DNA from: Prevotella sp. 885
Lineage (GTDB): Bacteria > Bacteroidota > Bacteroidia > Bacteroidales > Bacteroidaceae
Direction of reading: 5' to 3'
Length of the DNA stretch: 64,000 nt
Assembly (NCBI RefSeq): GCF_002265625.1
Contig: NZ_NOVE01000012.1
Span: 16,009-80,008 of the forward strand
The position numbers were made by a program, and so were the translations under genes. The notes below the pieces were generated by a model. It made no database searches. It saw only the letters and a list, made by a program, of their open reading frames with translations, and was not told where the DNA came from. Below are positions 20,654-29,487 of the stretch, one piece after another (the first letter of the stretch is position 1; each line of letters starts with the position of its first letter).

Positions 20654-21700
20654 TCAAAGCTTGACGGGCTTTGTGGTCACGCGGTTTTTGCCTATACGTA
20701 TGCCAATGCCCACGCATCCCTGCCATTGGCTGCCGCCGATGGTAAGCGTAGAGGCGCTCAGGCTCAGTCGTCCCGTTGTAAAGATGACACCTATCTCTGC
20801 CGCCACTCCCTTGTGGGTGAGTCCGTCATTGCGAAGCCATCCTCCGCCTTCGCTTTCTGCAAGCTGCCATGCCGTGGTCAGGCTACCGTAACCTGCTCCC
20901 TCAAAGATGTTAAGGTTGTCGTTTATGCGGTGTATCAGGCCCGCAGTAATGGCGTATTCGGATGTCTGCGTCTTGCCGGTGTAATACGGCTTAACGGCTG
21001 CAGCTCCGTTGCGATAGCCCTCGCGGTTGCATGTTCCTATGGTCTTTTGGGCGGAACGAAGATTGGTGCTGGCATGCACATAGCCACCATGACGGCTCAT
21101 CATGGCTGCCATAACGCCCCACGAAGGCCCGTCGGTATGCATGGAGGCTGTGAGCAACGTGTAGGCATGTAGCGGCACCACGCGTCGGAGCGGCGCCACG
21201 GTTACGGTGTCGACGATGGTCTGGGTGTATACGATGGTGTCGTGCTTCTCCACCACCGCCGTCTGCGGCAGGCGAAGACGCATCTCATAGGTCATGCGGC
21301 TCTCCAGCTTTGTGCCGAACTGAAAGTCGCGCAGCACTCCCCATTGGGGATGTTTCAGCGTTATGCTCTTGCTGCCCTTGGGAAGGAAAAGCCATATCTC
21401 GCCCACCTTGTCGCGACGTTCCACGATGCCCAACGGCGAAGAGAAGGCGAAGTCGGCAGGAGCCACAACCTTCAGAAGGGCACAAGCCTCGTCGTTAAGG
21501 TCGCGGACGGCATCGATGAAGGCGCTCACGTCTGTGGGCAACTGACGGAAACTCTCCACAGAGAATGTGCTGTCCGTAGGAACGGCTGCCTTGGCATCGT
21601 GCAACGACAGACACCATAAAGCGGCTGTATACACCACAAGAAGCGCCACTTTACGTAGCGTAAAGCTCAACTTTATTGTCCGTGAACTATTGTTTAGCAT
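20654..21700 (-). CDS. Envelope protein with PEGA-like segment and possible beta-barrel end
   Basis: 348 residues with a hydrophobic N-terminus (LRKVALLVVYTAALWCL) that could be a signal peptide. The segment GSKSITLKHPQWGVLRDFQF resembles the PEGA-like module found in Bacteroidetes envelope proteins. The C-terminal ~150 residues have alternating Gly/aromatic strands (GPSWGVMAAMMSRHGGYVHA, AITAGLIHRINDNLNIFEGAGYGS, GVAAEIGVIFTTGRLSLSAS, GCVGIGIRIG) as in an outer-membrane beta barrel. No specific family is recognised. It lies upstream of the LRR lipoprotein on the same strand and probably belongs to the same unit as the kinase. Confidence 0.7.
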   Translation of the reverse strand: MLNNSSRTIKLSFTLRKVALLVVYTAALWCLSLHDAKAAVPTDSTFSVESFRQLPTDVSAFIDAVRDLNDEACALLKVVAPADFAFSSPLGIVERRDKVGEIWLFLPKGSKSITLKHPQWGVLRDFQFGTKLESRMTYEMRLRLPQTAVVEKHDTIVYTQTIVDTVTVAPLRRVVPLHAYTLLTASMHTDGPSWGVMAAMMSRHGGYVHASTNLRSAQKTIGTCNREGYRNGAAAVKPYYTGKTQTSEYAITAGLIHRINDNLNIFEGAGYGSLTTAWQLAESEGGGWLRNDGLTHKGVAAEIGVIFTTGRLSLSASTLTIGGSQWQGCVGIGIRIGKNRVTTKPVKL

Positions 21701-21713
21701 AATACAATATTTT

Positions 21714-21766
21714 GTCTATTCAAGATTAAAGTCGGAAGTGACGGTCTATTCAAGATTAAAGTCGGA
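21714..21766. repeat. 23-bp direct repeat duplicating a gene's 3' end
   Basis: The 23 bases 21714-21736 are repeated exactly at 21744-21766, 30 bases apart. The second copy carries the last codons and stop (SDFNLE) of the NTF2-like gene; the first copy is a non-coding duplicate just downstream of it. Confidence 0.9.
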
Positions 21767-22789
21767 GATGTCTATCACTCCTTCGCCACCACCGACCGTG
21801 GCGGAAGGTTGCCATGTACGCACATGAATGAGCGGCATGGAGGCATTGCGGAAGTCCCATAGCAAGAACAGCCAGCCGTCGTCCGCATAACGATCGCTCT
21901 TATATTGTTGGCGCAAGGACACGCCGTAGATGCCGTCTTTCGTGGGATGGCGCATGATGCGGAAGTCGGAGAACTTGACGTCCACGCTCTTGTTCATGCC
22001 GAACACCTTGGAAAGGCGTGAGAGATAGTCAGCCTTGGTGTGCAGGGCGTAAGTAACGCGCTGGTCAGACCCAATGCCGGCAGTCGTAGCCGACTCTTTC
22101 ACCACATTGCCAACAATAATCAGAGCCTCGTCGCTGAAGACCTGACGGAGGAAGTCGATGTCCTTGGTGGTGTATGCCGTGCGCAGATGTTCGCAGTAGT
22201 TGAGTATCTGCCGGCGGCGCGAAGCATCAGTCTCCGTGAGTTTTCCTTTCACTATCTTTGCCGCCTCGTTGTAGAACGGACTGCTTTGTGCTATCTTGCG
22301 GATGTCTGTCTGGCTCAGCCTTACCGCCTTGACATGGTTTTCACGACGTGGCTGGGCAGACGTAGAAGCAGGTTCGGTGGTCTGGCTTTGCATGTCCACA
22401 CTCTGTTGCGTCAGATTGTCTTCGGGCACTACAGCCTTGGCTTGCCCCATTGTTCCAGCCGTGAATGTAACCATACCGTTTGTGTCTACATATCCTTCTC
22501 GTCCTGTCGCCATCTCGCGGAAGCGGAGTCTGCCGCTACGGAAGCGCGTGTCTATCATACATCCACGCAGCGGAATGCGGAAGAGCATGTTGCCGCGGGC
22601 GTCCTCCACTATATACTGACGTTGACCGTCAGCCACGGTCTGCTCCACCACTTCCATGCCTTCGTTCATTCCATAGCGCGTCTCCTTGACGTTATCATTA
22701 TAATCACCAAAGGGCAGCAGCCATAAAGCTACTGCCCATAGGGTAAGTGCCAGCACTACGGCTGACAATATGCAGGTTATTTTCTTCAT
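21746..22789 (-). CDS. Membrane-anchored protein with C-terminal NTF2/SnoaL-like domain
   Basis: 347 residues. One N-terminal membrane helix or uncleaved signal (ILSAVVLALTLWAVALWLL). Residues about 35-110 form short beta repeats with GREGYVDTNGMVTF, similar to WG-type repeats. Residues about 190-347 (LNYCEHLRTAYTTKDIDFLRQVFSDEALII...GWLFLLWDFRN) have the pattern of an NTF2/SnoaL-like fold, as seen in several Bacteroidetes envelope proteins that lie beside kinase or caspase-like genes. No catalytic role can be assigned. Upstream of the kinase group on the same strand; its end carries a small tandem duplication. Confidence 0.72.
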   Translation of the reverse strand: MKKITCILSAVVLALTLWAVALWLLPFGDYNDNVKETRYGMNEGMEVVEQTVADGQRQYIVEDARGNMLFRIPLRGCMIDTRFRSGRLRFREMATGREGYVDTNGMVTFTAGTMGQAKAVVPEDNLTQQSVDMQSQTTEPASTSAQPRRENHVKAVRLSQTDIRKIAQSSPFYNEAAKIVKGKLTETDASRRRQILNYCEHLRTAYTTKDIDFLRQVFSDEALIIVGNVVKESATTAGIGSDQRVTYALHTKADYLSRLSKVFGMNKSVDVKFSDFRIMRHPTKDGIYGVSLRQQYKSDRYADDGWLFLLWDFRNASMPLIHVRTWQPSATVGGGEGVIDISDFNLE

Positions 22790-22799
22790 TCAAATAGAG

Positions 22800-23690
22800 T
22801 TATTGCCAGTCCTGTATCTCTCCGCCGATATCTATCTTTACCTTATCCGGGTTGTCGGATATGATGAGATTTACAAGGTGCTCTGTGCCTGGCTTAAACT
22901 GGAACTTGCTCTCGAAAAGATAGCTCACACCCTTCATCACCACCTCGATGAGCGGCTGTCGGTTGTCAATGCGCTGCGGCACAATGATGGCCGAATAGCT
23001 CGTATCGCCGTCCTGATGTGCCGTGATGGTCTGGCGCGTGCCCTTCACATAGCGTGTAGCCACTCCAGCCTGAAGGTCCACGGTGGCTGTTGGCACGGTG
23101 TTGTGGATATACACCGTGGCGGTGGTGGGCATGTCGCCCTCGAAATCCTCACCCTTTATCAGACGTATCTTCAGCTTGCTCATGATATGCTTGAAGGTGA
23201 GTCTGATTGGGGAAACCGAAGCCATGATGTTCTTGCTTGTTGCAAAAAGCAGGTCGCTCGCCTCATAACCGCCGAGAGCGGTGGCCGTCTTGGCTGTGCT
23301 CTGGTCGGTGCTGACGCTGAAGGGCTGGTCGGTAATGCTGCTTATCTCTTTGATGTACGGATAGTAAGCGTAAGCATTGAACGAACCTTTGTCCCAAAAC
23401 AGGGTGCGGCTGGCAGCCCATTTGTTGCCGTCAAAGGTGAGAGCCTCGTTGTTAACCAGATTGCCGCCCAACTCCAACGGGGCATTTACATCAGCTACAT
23501 ACAGACCTATTCTGTCATCACGCTCAAAGGCTGTAGCTGTGGCACGGGTCTGACCCGGATGAGTCACCACGAAAGACATCGGCGTAGACTTGGCGTCTTG
23601 ACTCGGAACCGTTTCATGCTCCTCACTGCAAGCCACCACTCCTAATATAGCTAACGCCAAACTGGCATATCTTATTATATAGTTCTTCAT
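22800..23690 (-). CDS. Fimbrillin family lipoprotein (Mfa-like/FimA-like)
   Basis: 296 residues with a lipoprotein signal (LALAILGVVACSEEHE). The middle part has the fimbrillin pattern DRIGLYVADVN, NAYAYYPYIKEISSITDQPFSVSTDQS, YEASDLLFATSKNI, LTFKHIMSKLKIRLI, with the closing GTEHLVNLIISD. These are two beta-sandwich domains that, in the Bacteroidales type V pilus system, assemble by strand exchange after Rgp-like cleavage. It may be a pilus subunit or a surface-attached stand-alone form. It is 10 bp from the NTF2-like gene and follows the large chimeric protein gene (35 bp), so the three may be one transcript. Confidence 0.85.
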   Translation of the reverse strand: MKNYIIRYASLALAILGVVACSEEHETVPSQDAKSTPMSFVVTHPGQTRATATAFERDDRIGLYVADVNAPLELGGNLVNNEALTFDGNKWAASRTLFWDKGSFNAYAYYPYIKEISSITDQPFSVSTDQSTAKTATALGGYEASDLLFATSKNIMASVSPIRLTFKHIMSKLKIRLIKGEDFEGDMPTTATVYIHNTVPTATVDLQAGVATRYVKGTRQTITAHQDGDTSYSAIIVPQRIDNRQPLIEVVMKGVSYLFESKFQFKPGTEHLVNLIISDNPDKVKIDIGGEIQDWQ

Positions 23691-23725
23691 ATTTATTCTT
23701 TTAGAAATTCAAGTTTATGACTTAC

Positions 23726-26700
23726 TCAACGGTGTCTTCTCACTTTCTTCATATTCAGCGGACTGCCCTTATGTATAACGGGGGTATGCTGATAGGTATG
23801 TGCATTGAGCTTGTTGTCCGTGTTCACACCGCGTGTCACGTCCCCTGCATCGCGCTTGTCATACTTGACAAACTCCTCAAACGAGAATGTCTCGCCGGCA
23901 TATCGCTTGATGCGCTTCACGATGCTCTCACGGCTGATGGTGCTGTAGTAGGGTATGTCGTTGTTCATGCAGGAGTTCTGCTCCGAGCGGAACACGCCAC
24001 GATTGTGCATATAGCCGCCCTCGTAGATGTCAACGATGTCGCTGTAGCGGTCGTCGAAGATGAGATGGCTCCAGCCTACATTGTGCATCTTGCCCGTAAG
24101 CGAGAGATTGTCATACCAGCCGAGCGACTTCGCACTGTTAAATTCCATGACATGACCGCAGCAGGTACAGCTGCAAGCATCGATGAAGGCATTGTGATAG
24201 ATGTATTCATCGCCGAGCTTGCCGAATCCGTGACCGCCTGCCTCATGCTGCACCACGCCACGCGTGTCGAGCGGATAGCCGTATGTGCTAAGAGGGCAGA
24301 AGGCTATGGCTGAACCGTCTGGCCACATCTGGCAGATGCCGCCGTAGTCGGTGGAGTTGGGCACGATGATTATCAATGTCTCTTTTAGGTTGTCTTTGTT
24401 TACCGTCGGTGCGCCAAGAGCGTAGCTGAATATCTCGTCATAGTCAGCCTTCAGACCCACGCCACCGGTGAAGGTGGTGCTGAATCGGTTGTAGCGTATG
24501 GTGTTTACAGTTCCCACGCCAGTCTCTGTAGACAATGGCACGGCTGTATAGACATTGAAGTAATTGCGATAAGTCTTGTAAGGCTCTATGCCGAAGAAGT
24601 GTTCCACCTCCTGCTTGATGTGCTTCAGGTAGTCGCCATCGGCAATGTCCTTGGCGTTATATCCGTCGCCGAGAAGCACAATATTGATGCCGCCGTTGCG
24701 TCCCTTGGTGGCTTTTTGCAGGGGTATCCATTCATCCTCGCCATATTTATAACCATATTGCGACACGCTGCATTCGTGGGTATAGTCCTTGTTCTTCAGT
24801 CGGAACACCACCTTGCCCTCGCGGTTGCCAGAGGTCATTGCCATACCCTTGATAGTCAGGGTCACCTCAGTCTTCTTATTGCCGCTGGCAGGAGACACCT
24901 CACACCAGCTGGGCTTGCTTGCCACTTCCCACTCGCCCTCGGCATTAATCACCAGTTTCTGCTTATGCTGTGTGCTCAAGGCGCATGCCACGGACGGACG
25001 ACATACCAGCTCGTGATGGGCTGCAATGCGCTTAAAGTCGCACCAACCGCTGGCTGCCTGATACTGCGAAATGGCAGACTCCGGCACTTCAAGGGTGAAG
25101 TTGTCCTTGGCTACGCCATCGAAGGCACCGCTCTCTATATATGCAGGCATTGTTCCCTTACATACAATCGAACCTATACCGAAGCAGTTCTCGAATGCTC
25201 CTCTACGTATGGTTTCCAACGATTCAGGCAATACCAGACCTTCCAACATTTTACAGTTTGCAAACGCACTTTCACCGATACTTTCTACTTCATCAGGAAT
25301 ATCAAGAACTCCCATCAATCGCCAATTGTTGGCAAAAGCGTTGCTAGCGATATGGGTAAGGGTAGATGGTAATGTTAACTTTCCAGAAAAATCATTATTA
25401 CAGAAGGCGTTTTCCGAAATGACTTTTAGTCTTTTTGGCAAGTGTAATTCGCCTTTGAAATGACAGTTAGCAAAAGCATCGTTTGCAATATTTGTTATAC
25501 CATCATGTAAAGTTAGTGTTCCGTTAAAACCACAGTTATGAAATGCTTCAGATGGTAGGGCGGTAATACCTTGTGGTATTGATAACGAGCCTGTGAGACC
25601 AGAACAATAACTAAACGCACAATTACCCAATCTCTTAAGTTTAGAAGGTAACCTTAATTCACCATAAAATCCATTACATCCAGAGAAGCAATATCCTCTA
25701 ATTAATTCCAAATTATCTGGCAAATTTAAATTTCCTGTAAGATTTCTACAATCTTGGAATACGCCTCCATAATAGTCAGTTCCTTCATCACTCATGTCAT
25801 CTTTGCCTCTATTTCCTAATTTTTTTAGAGTAGATGGAAGAGATAAGATTCCATTTAGACCGGTACATCCTTTGAAAGCTCCACGTTTAATTTCTGTCAC
25901 ACCTTCAGGGATTATAAGAGAACCTGACAGATATTTGCAGCCGTAGAACGCATTTGAACCTATAGATTTTAAAGTGTCAGGAAGAACTATTCTATTGAGA
26001 CTATTACTTCCTCCCACAGTCTGAATGAAATAGAAAGCACTATTTGGAATTTGATCATCCATATTCTCTTCATACTCTTCGTTCATTCCCCATCCTTTTA
26101 TTCGAACTTCTTTCAAATTCAATGCCGACAGACGGCTCATAGAATCTCTCATGAAGTAGAAATCCTTTGCATTAATATTTCCAGTAATCTTGAGATTTCG
26201 GACCTTCGTATAGTCCTTATTAGCCGCAGTTATGGCTTCCTTCAGATGTCCGGCAGTGGAATTGACAATCACATACTCCTTGGCGGTGGCATCATGGCTG
26301 ACGAGGTCGTTCTCCCACGGCGTGATGCTCTCGCTCACCAATGTCAGCTTATACTGACCTGATGCAGCCTTCTTGTCCACCTTGATGCCGAAGTTCATCA
26401 TCTTTCCGGCAACGTACGTAAGAGCCTCGTTCTTGGCAAACTTGTAAGGCACGCCGCCAATGGTGATACTGAACAATGTGGTGCTGGGCTTCAGGGTCTG
26501 GGGCACTACAATGGTACGCCATTCGTCGCCTACGCGCGAGGGTATTGTGGCTGTACTCTCCACGCTTCCGGCTGGCTTCACCTCTCCGTTGGCGAGGTTG
26601 ATGCTTGCCTTGCGCACCAGGTTCGGCGCAAGCACTATCTTCTCTGTATTCGCCCACTCGCCTTCTGCGAAGCCCGAACCCTGAATCAGTGTTACACGGG

Positions 26701-27259
26701 CATTGGACATACGGTGAGACAACGGCAGACGGATGACGTTGGTCGTTGGAGCCACGTCGCCCACCTTGCCCCATAGGAAGTCGCTCGCCTCATAGCCGCC
26801 CATTTCGCCGTCCTCCGAAGCCTTGCTCTGGTCTTTCTGCACCTCAAACTGATAGTCGTCGATGCTCTCGGGATTGGCGAAGGGATAGTAACCATACACA
26901 TCGATATGTGTGTGCTTGTCCTTCCAGAAAAGGTCGTAAGCAGAATTCCAATGGTTGCTGGCCTCTTCATACGTGTGGCGAACATTGTCACCACGATTGC
27001 CGTCGGGCTTCAATGTGCCAGGTGTGCCGCCATCATAATCAACAACATACACACCCATCACATCGCCGTCACAGAAGCCGCTGTCATTGACGCGCGTCAC
27101 CGAGAGCTGTGTGATGTCGCCCGACAACTGTATGCGATCTTCACTGTTCAGCTTGCCGCCTGCCTCATCGAAGAGCGAGTCGGAACAAGCGGCAAGCATC
27201 ATGCAAAGAGCTAATACAACTGTAAATATATAAGAGTTTTTGTGTGTCTTATAATCCAT
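23726..27259 (-). CDS. Fimbrillin-LRR-BACON-M64 peptidase chimera, surface lipoprotein
   Basis: 1177 residues. Lipobox with Cys25 (MLAACSDS). Domains in order: fimbrillin-like N-terminus (about 40-300, DVYGYYPFANPESIDDYQFE, YEASDFLWG), BspA-type LRR_5 repeats (about 330-740, many A-F-x-x-C/N units), a BACON domain (about 760-845, GEWEVASKPSWCEVSPASG), then a peptidase M64 (IgA peptidase) domain from about 860 (NIVLLGDGYN) with HEAGGHGFGKLGDEY at 1005-1019. In my reading the second His is at +5, one more than HExxH; this form may be usual for Bacteroidetes M64 but I cannot check. A Cys-rich CSCTCCGH follows. DNA for the LRR part is clearly AT-richer than both flanks, so the gene is a mosaic. 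Probable role: surface protease with adhesive modules. Confidence 0.85.
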   Translation of the reverse strand: MDYKTHKNSYIFTVVLALCMMLAACSDSLFDEAGGKLNSEDRIQLSGDITQLSVTRVNDSGFCDGDVMGVYVVDYDGGTPGTLKPDGNRGDNVRHTYEEASNHWNSAYDLFWKDKHTHIDVYGYYPFANPESIDDYQFEVQKDQSKASEDGEMGGYEASDFLWGKVGDVAPTTNVIRLPLSHRMSNARVTLIQGSGFAEGEWANTEKIVLAPNLVRKASINLANGEVKPAGSVESTATIPSRVGDEWRTIVVPQTLKPSTTLFSITIGGVPYKFAKNEALTYVAGKMMNFGIKVDKKAASGQYKLTLVSESITPWENDLVSHDATAKEYVIVNSTAGHLKEAITAANKDYTKVRNLKITGNINAKDFYFMRDSMSRLSALNLKEVRIKGWGMNEEYEENMDDQIPNSAFYFIQTVGGSNSLNRIVLPDTLKSIGSNAFYGCKYLSGSLIIPEGVTEIKRGAFKGCTGLNGILSLPSTLKKLGNRGKDDMSDEGTDYYGGVFQDCRNLTGNLNLPDNLELIRGYCFSGCNGFYGELRLPSKLKRLGNCAFSYCSGLTGSLSIPQGITALPSEAFHNCGFNGTLTLHDGITNIANDAFANCHFKGELHLPKRLKVISENAFCNNDFSGKLTLPSTLTHIASNAFANNWRLMGVLDIPDEVESIGESAFANCKMLEGLVLPESLETIRRGAFENCFGIGSIVCKGTMPAYIESGAFDGVAKDNFTLEVPESAISQYQAASGWCDFKRIAAHHELVCRPSVACALSTQHKQKLVINAEGEWEVASKPSWCEVSPASGNKKTEVTLTIKGMAMTSGNREGKVVFRLKNKDYTHECSVSQYGYKYGEDEWIPLQKATKGRNGGINIVLLGDGYNAKDIADGDYLKHIKQEVEHFFGIEPYKTYRNYFNVYTAVPLSTETGVGTVNTIRYNRFSTTFTGGVGLKADYDEIFSYALGAPTVNKDNLKETLIIIVPNSTDYGGICQMWPDGSAIAFCPLSTYGYPLDTRGVVQHEAGGHGFGKLGDEYIYHNAFIDACSCTCCGHVMEFNSAKSLGWYDNLSLTGKMHNVGWSHLIFDDRYSDIVDIYEGGYMHNRGVFRSEQNSCMNNDIPYYSTISRESIVKRIKRYAGETFSFEEFVKYDKRDAGDVTRGVNTDNKLNAHTYQHTPVIHKGSPLNMKKVRRHR

Positions 27260-27310
27260 ATTAAATGCAATGTTTTTAAAAGTTCATATATACATTACTT
27301 TATATCATAA

Positions 27311-27963
27311 TTAGCTTGTAATGCCACCATAATCAACGTCGTCGTCTTCCCATTCTCCGATAGTGACATTCACGCCGTTGCTTATCTTCTTGACAGTCAC
27401 ATTAATCGTGTGGCGCTTTCCGCTTACGAAGGTAATGTTCTGGGAGAGCTTATATTCATATCCGTCAATCGTCACGGTTATAAGCTTGGTGCCTGTCACC
27501 GTCTGCGGAACAACAATGGCGCGATAGACATTGCCGTCCTTGTAAGGTATGACATTGCTTGCTGTTCCGTTCATTGTTACTTCCGACGTGCTGAGGTTAA
27601 CCGTTGACGAAGTGATAAGATTGTTGATCCTCACCGACGGATTTGAAGCAGCAAGCGAGCTTTCTGTAAATCCCGCTCCTGCCTTGAGCACAATCGCTAC
27701 CTGGCTCATGATATGCTTTGCCATGATGTTCACGGGGGAAGCAGTTGGAACAACATCGAATGTAGAACCTACTATCAGGTCAGAGGCCTTGAAAGCAGCC
27801 TCGCTGCTTTGGTCTGCATTGACCTTAAAGGGCATTGCGTCAACACTTGTGATGGTCGAGGTGTATGGATAATACATATAGAAGTCGGCATGCGTCTCGG
27901 CGTCCTTCCAGTATAGAGCATAAGCTGGATTCCATGACGTTACGTAAGTATAGAGCATGTTGT
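27311..27963 (-). pseudogene. Fimbrillin gene, 5' end lost at an IS junction
   Basis: The remaining reading frame encodes about 217 residues of a fimbrillin lipoprotein: YALYWKDAETHADFYMYYPYTS, FKASDLIVGSTFDVVP, MAKHIMSQVAIVLKAG and a closing GKRHTINVTVKK. The N-terminal signal and first strand set are missing: at 27963 the sequence switches to the terminal inverted repeat of the insertion sequence, and the frame continues into IS DNA (to 28033) only by chance. The sequence on the far side of the IS (after 29386) does not contain the lost 5' part, so the gene was cut by an IS-linked deletion or rearrangement, not a simple insertion. Confidence 0.82.
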
Positions 27964-27977
27964 GGCTCAGTGGAAAT

Positions 27978-28970
27978 TTAGTGGGGATAAGCATAAATCT
28001 TTGCAAGTCGATACAGAAAGAACTTTTCATCAACGATACCCCTTAGTGATGCTCTGAAGGCTTTGATTTTCGCATTAAAGGATTCAGCTGCAGCATTAGA
28101 TGATCTATTTTTATAAAAGTTAAGAATATCATCGTAATGTTCATAGAATGTTGCAGCAATAACATTGAAAGAACGGAAGCCTGCTTCTTCCACTTTATTG
28201 TACCATTTAGCCATAGAAAGTCTTGCAGCATCCTTAATAGTATTTTTTGAGAAAATCATTCTCAAAGAATGCGAGAGTCCATATGCTGTTTTCAAATCTG
28301 GATATTCTCTAAATAGAATCTCTGCTCTCTTGCTTTGTGATAGTGTCCATTTCTCTCCTGATTTGAAAAGAAGATACCTACTCCTTGCTAGCAATTCCTT
28401 TTTCGTATCTCCGTTCTCATATCGAAAAGGCACATATTCGCGTCCTTCAAGTTTTGCATTCTCCATGTCGTCATTGGCCTCTTGTATAGCATCCCAACGA
28501 TGCTTAATGCGCATTTCTTGCACAGCATCGCAAGCAAGCTTCTGTATGTGAAATCTATCTATTACTCTCATTGCTTTGGGAAAGCATGTGCGAACAATCT
28601 TTCTCATGGAGTCTGACAAATCTAATGTGACCTCATCAACCATATTCAGAAGTGCTTCAGGTATATGCTTCAAGGCATTGATAACGTCCTCTGACTTAAC
28701 GCCCCTGACAATTGCAACCAGACATTGGTCTTTTCCGTGTCTGTCCCTGTTGGTGACGATTGTGCGCAATTCTCCGTTAGACATAGAGGTCTCGTCTATT
28801 GCCAAATTACGCCCCATGTTGTCAGGAAAGACAAGCCATTCATCGGCATGTTCTAGTTCTGACCAGGTACGATAGTCACTCAAGACATCCTTGTATTGTT
28901 TATCCAATGTATTGGAGTTTACATGGTAGTATTGCTCAAGCGTACGGCAGGTCGTCGGGGATATGTCCAT
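27978..28970 (-). CDS. DDE transposase, ISL3/ISAon1 family
   Basis: 330 residues. The catalytic region is visible: LAIDETSMSNGELRTIV (first Asp), VTLDLSDSMRKIV..VIDRFHIQKLACDAV (second Asp with the RFH motif typical of ISL3 transposases) and SNAAAESFNAKIKAFR (Glu with the N-x-x-x-E-x-x-N-x-x-I/K signature). The protein lacks the N-terminal zinc/HTH part, which is encoded by the overlapping upstream ORF. It is probably expressed either by a frameshift between the two ORFs (35-bp overlap 28936-28970) or from its own start. The reading frame runs almost to the left inverted repeat and looks intact. Confidence 0.9.
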   Translation of the reverse strand: MDISPTTCRTLEQYYHVNSNTLDKQYKDVLSDYRTWSELEHADEWLVFPDNMGRNLAIDETSMSNGELRTIVTNRDRHGKDQCLVAIVRGVKSEDVINALKHIPEALLNMVDEVTLDLSDSMRKIVRTCFPKAMRVIDRFHIQKLACDAVQEMRIKHRWDAIQEANDDMENAKLEGREYVPFRYENGDTKKELLARSRYLLFKSGEKWTLSQSKRAEILFREYPDLKTAYGLSHSLRMIFSKNTIKDAARLSMAKWYNKVEEAGFRSFNVIAATFYEHYDDILNFYKNRSSNAAAESFNAKIKAFRASLRGIVDEKFFLYRLAKIYAYPH

Positions 28971-29325
28971 ACGTCTCTTTTAAAAAAGCCGCAAACTCTT
29001 TCGAGTAGCGGGTTCCTGATTCGGTAACACTAATACGGTCGACAAATGTCTCTCCAGTTTCCTTGTTTTTCCATCTACGACGACGAAGTACAAGAATTAC
29101 CTTATGGTCACGAATCGGAAAATCAGTTATGCGTACAGCATCCATAAACCCTTTGGATTCATACTCCTCAGATTTTTGGAGATAAGCATTCATACGCTCG
29201 TCTAGATGGATGGTCAGACTCATTGCGTCAATATCAGACTCATCTGTTTCTATCTTGACGATATCGAAATTGTCTAGTATTTCTTTGGGAAGAACTAGAT
29301 GGGCTAATTGTTCAAGCATGTTCAT
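28936..29325 (-). CDS. ISAon1-type transposase N-terminal region protein
   Basis: About 130 residues from MNMLEQLAHLVLPKE. The family is found only upstream of ISAon1-type transposase ORFs. It has an acidic N-terminal half and a basic strip RRRRWKNKETGETFVDR, then a helix pair ESGTRYSKEFAAFLKETYG that resembles the DNA-binding helices of ISL3 transposases. It overlaps the DDE ORF by 35 bp in another frame. A -7 box TATCTTTG (29337-29330) stands so close that the message may start at the ATG at 29325 or 29319. Confidence 0.85.
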   Translation of the reverse strand: MNMLEQLAHLVLPKEILDNFDIVKIETDESDIDAMSLTIHLDERMNAYLQKSEEYESKGFMDAVRITDFPIRDHKVILVLRRRRWKNKETGETFVDRISVTESGTRYSKEFAAFLKETYGHIPDDLPYA

Positions 29326-29447
29326 AATGCAAAGATACAAAATACTATGAAACTAAAAAAACTCCCCAGTATTTTTCCACTGAGCCCTTATTATATCTTA
29401 TACATTATATATAATATAAAATATGATAACACTGGAAAATAAAACAT

Positions 29448-29482
29448 AAAAAAATGGAGACTCTCATTATTGAGAATCTCCA
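29448..29482 (-). terminator. Terminator of tRNA-Pro
   Basis: On the minus strand the stem GGAGATTCTCA / TGAGAGTCTCC (one mismatch) is followed by T7. It lies six bases after the tRNA 3' end. Confidence 0.85.
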
Positions 29483-29487
29483 CTCTG

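Larger units (their letters stand above)
27964..29386 (-). mobile_element. ISAon1-like insertion sequence (ISL3-related)
   Basis: About 1423 bp with terminal inverted repeats: left end 27964-27987 GGCTCAGTGGAAA..TA.TGGGGA, right end 29386-29363 on the other strand with three differences in 24 positions. It holds two overlapping ORFs, an N-terminal-region protein and a DDE transposase. ISL3 elements usually make an 8-bp target duplication; the 8 bases flanking here (CATGTTGT and CTTATTAT) differ, so no target duplication remains. Confidence 0.88.

Noticed and set aside
27956..29394. Target-site duplication around the IS
   Set aside because: The 8-base flanks (CATGTTGT and CTTATTAT) do not match.
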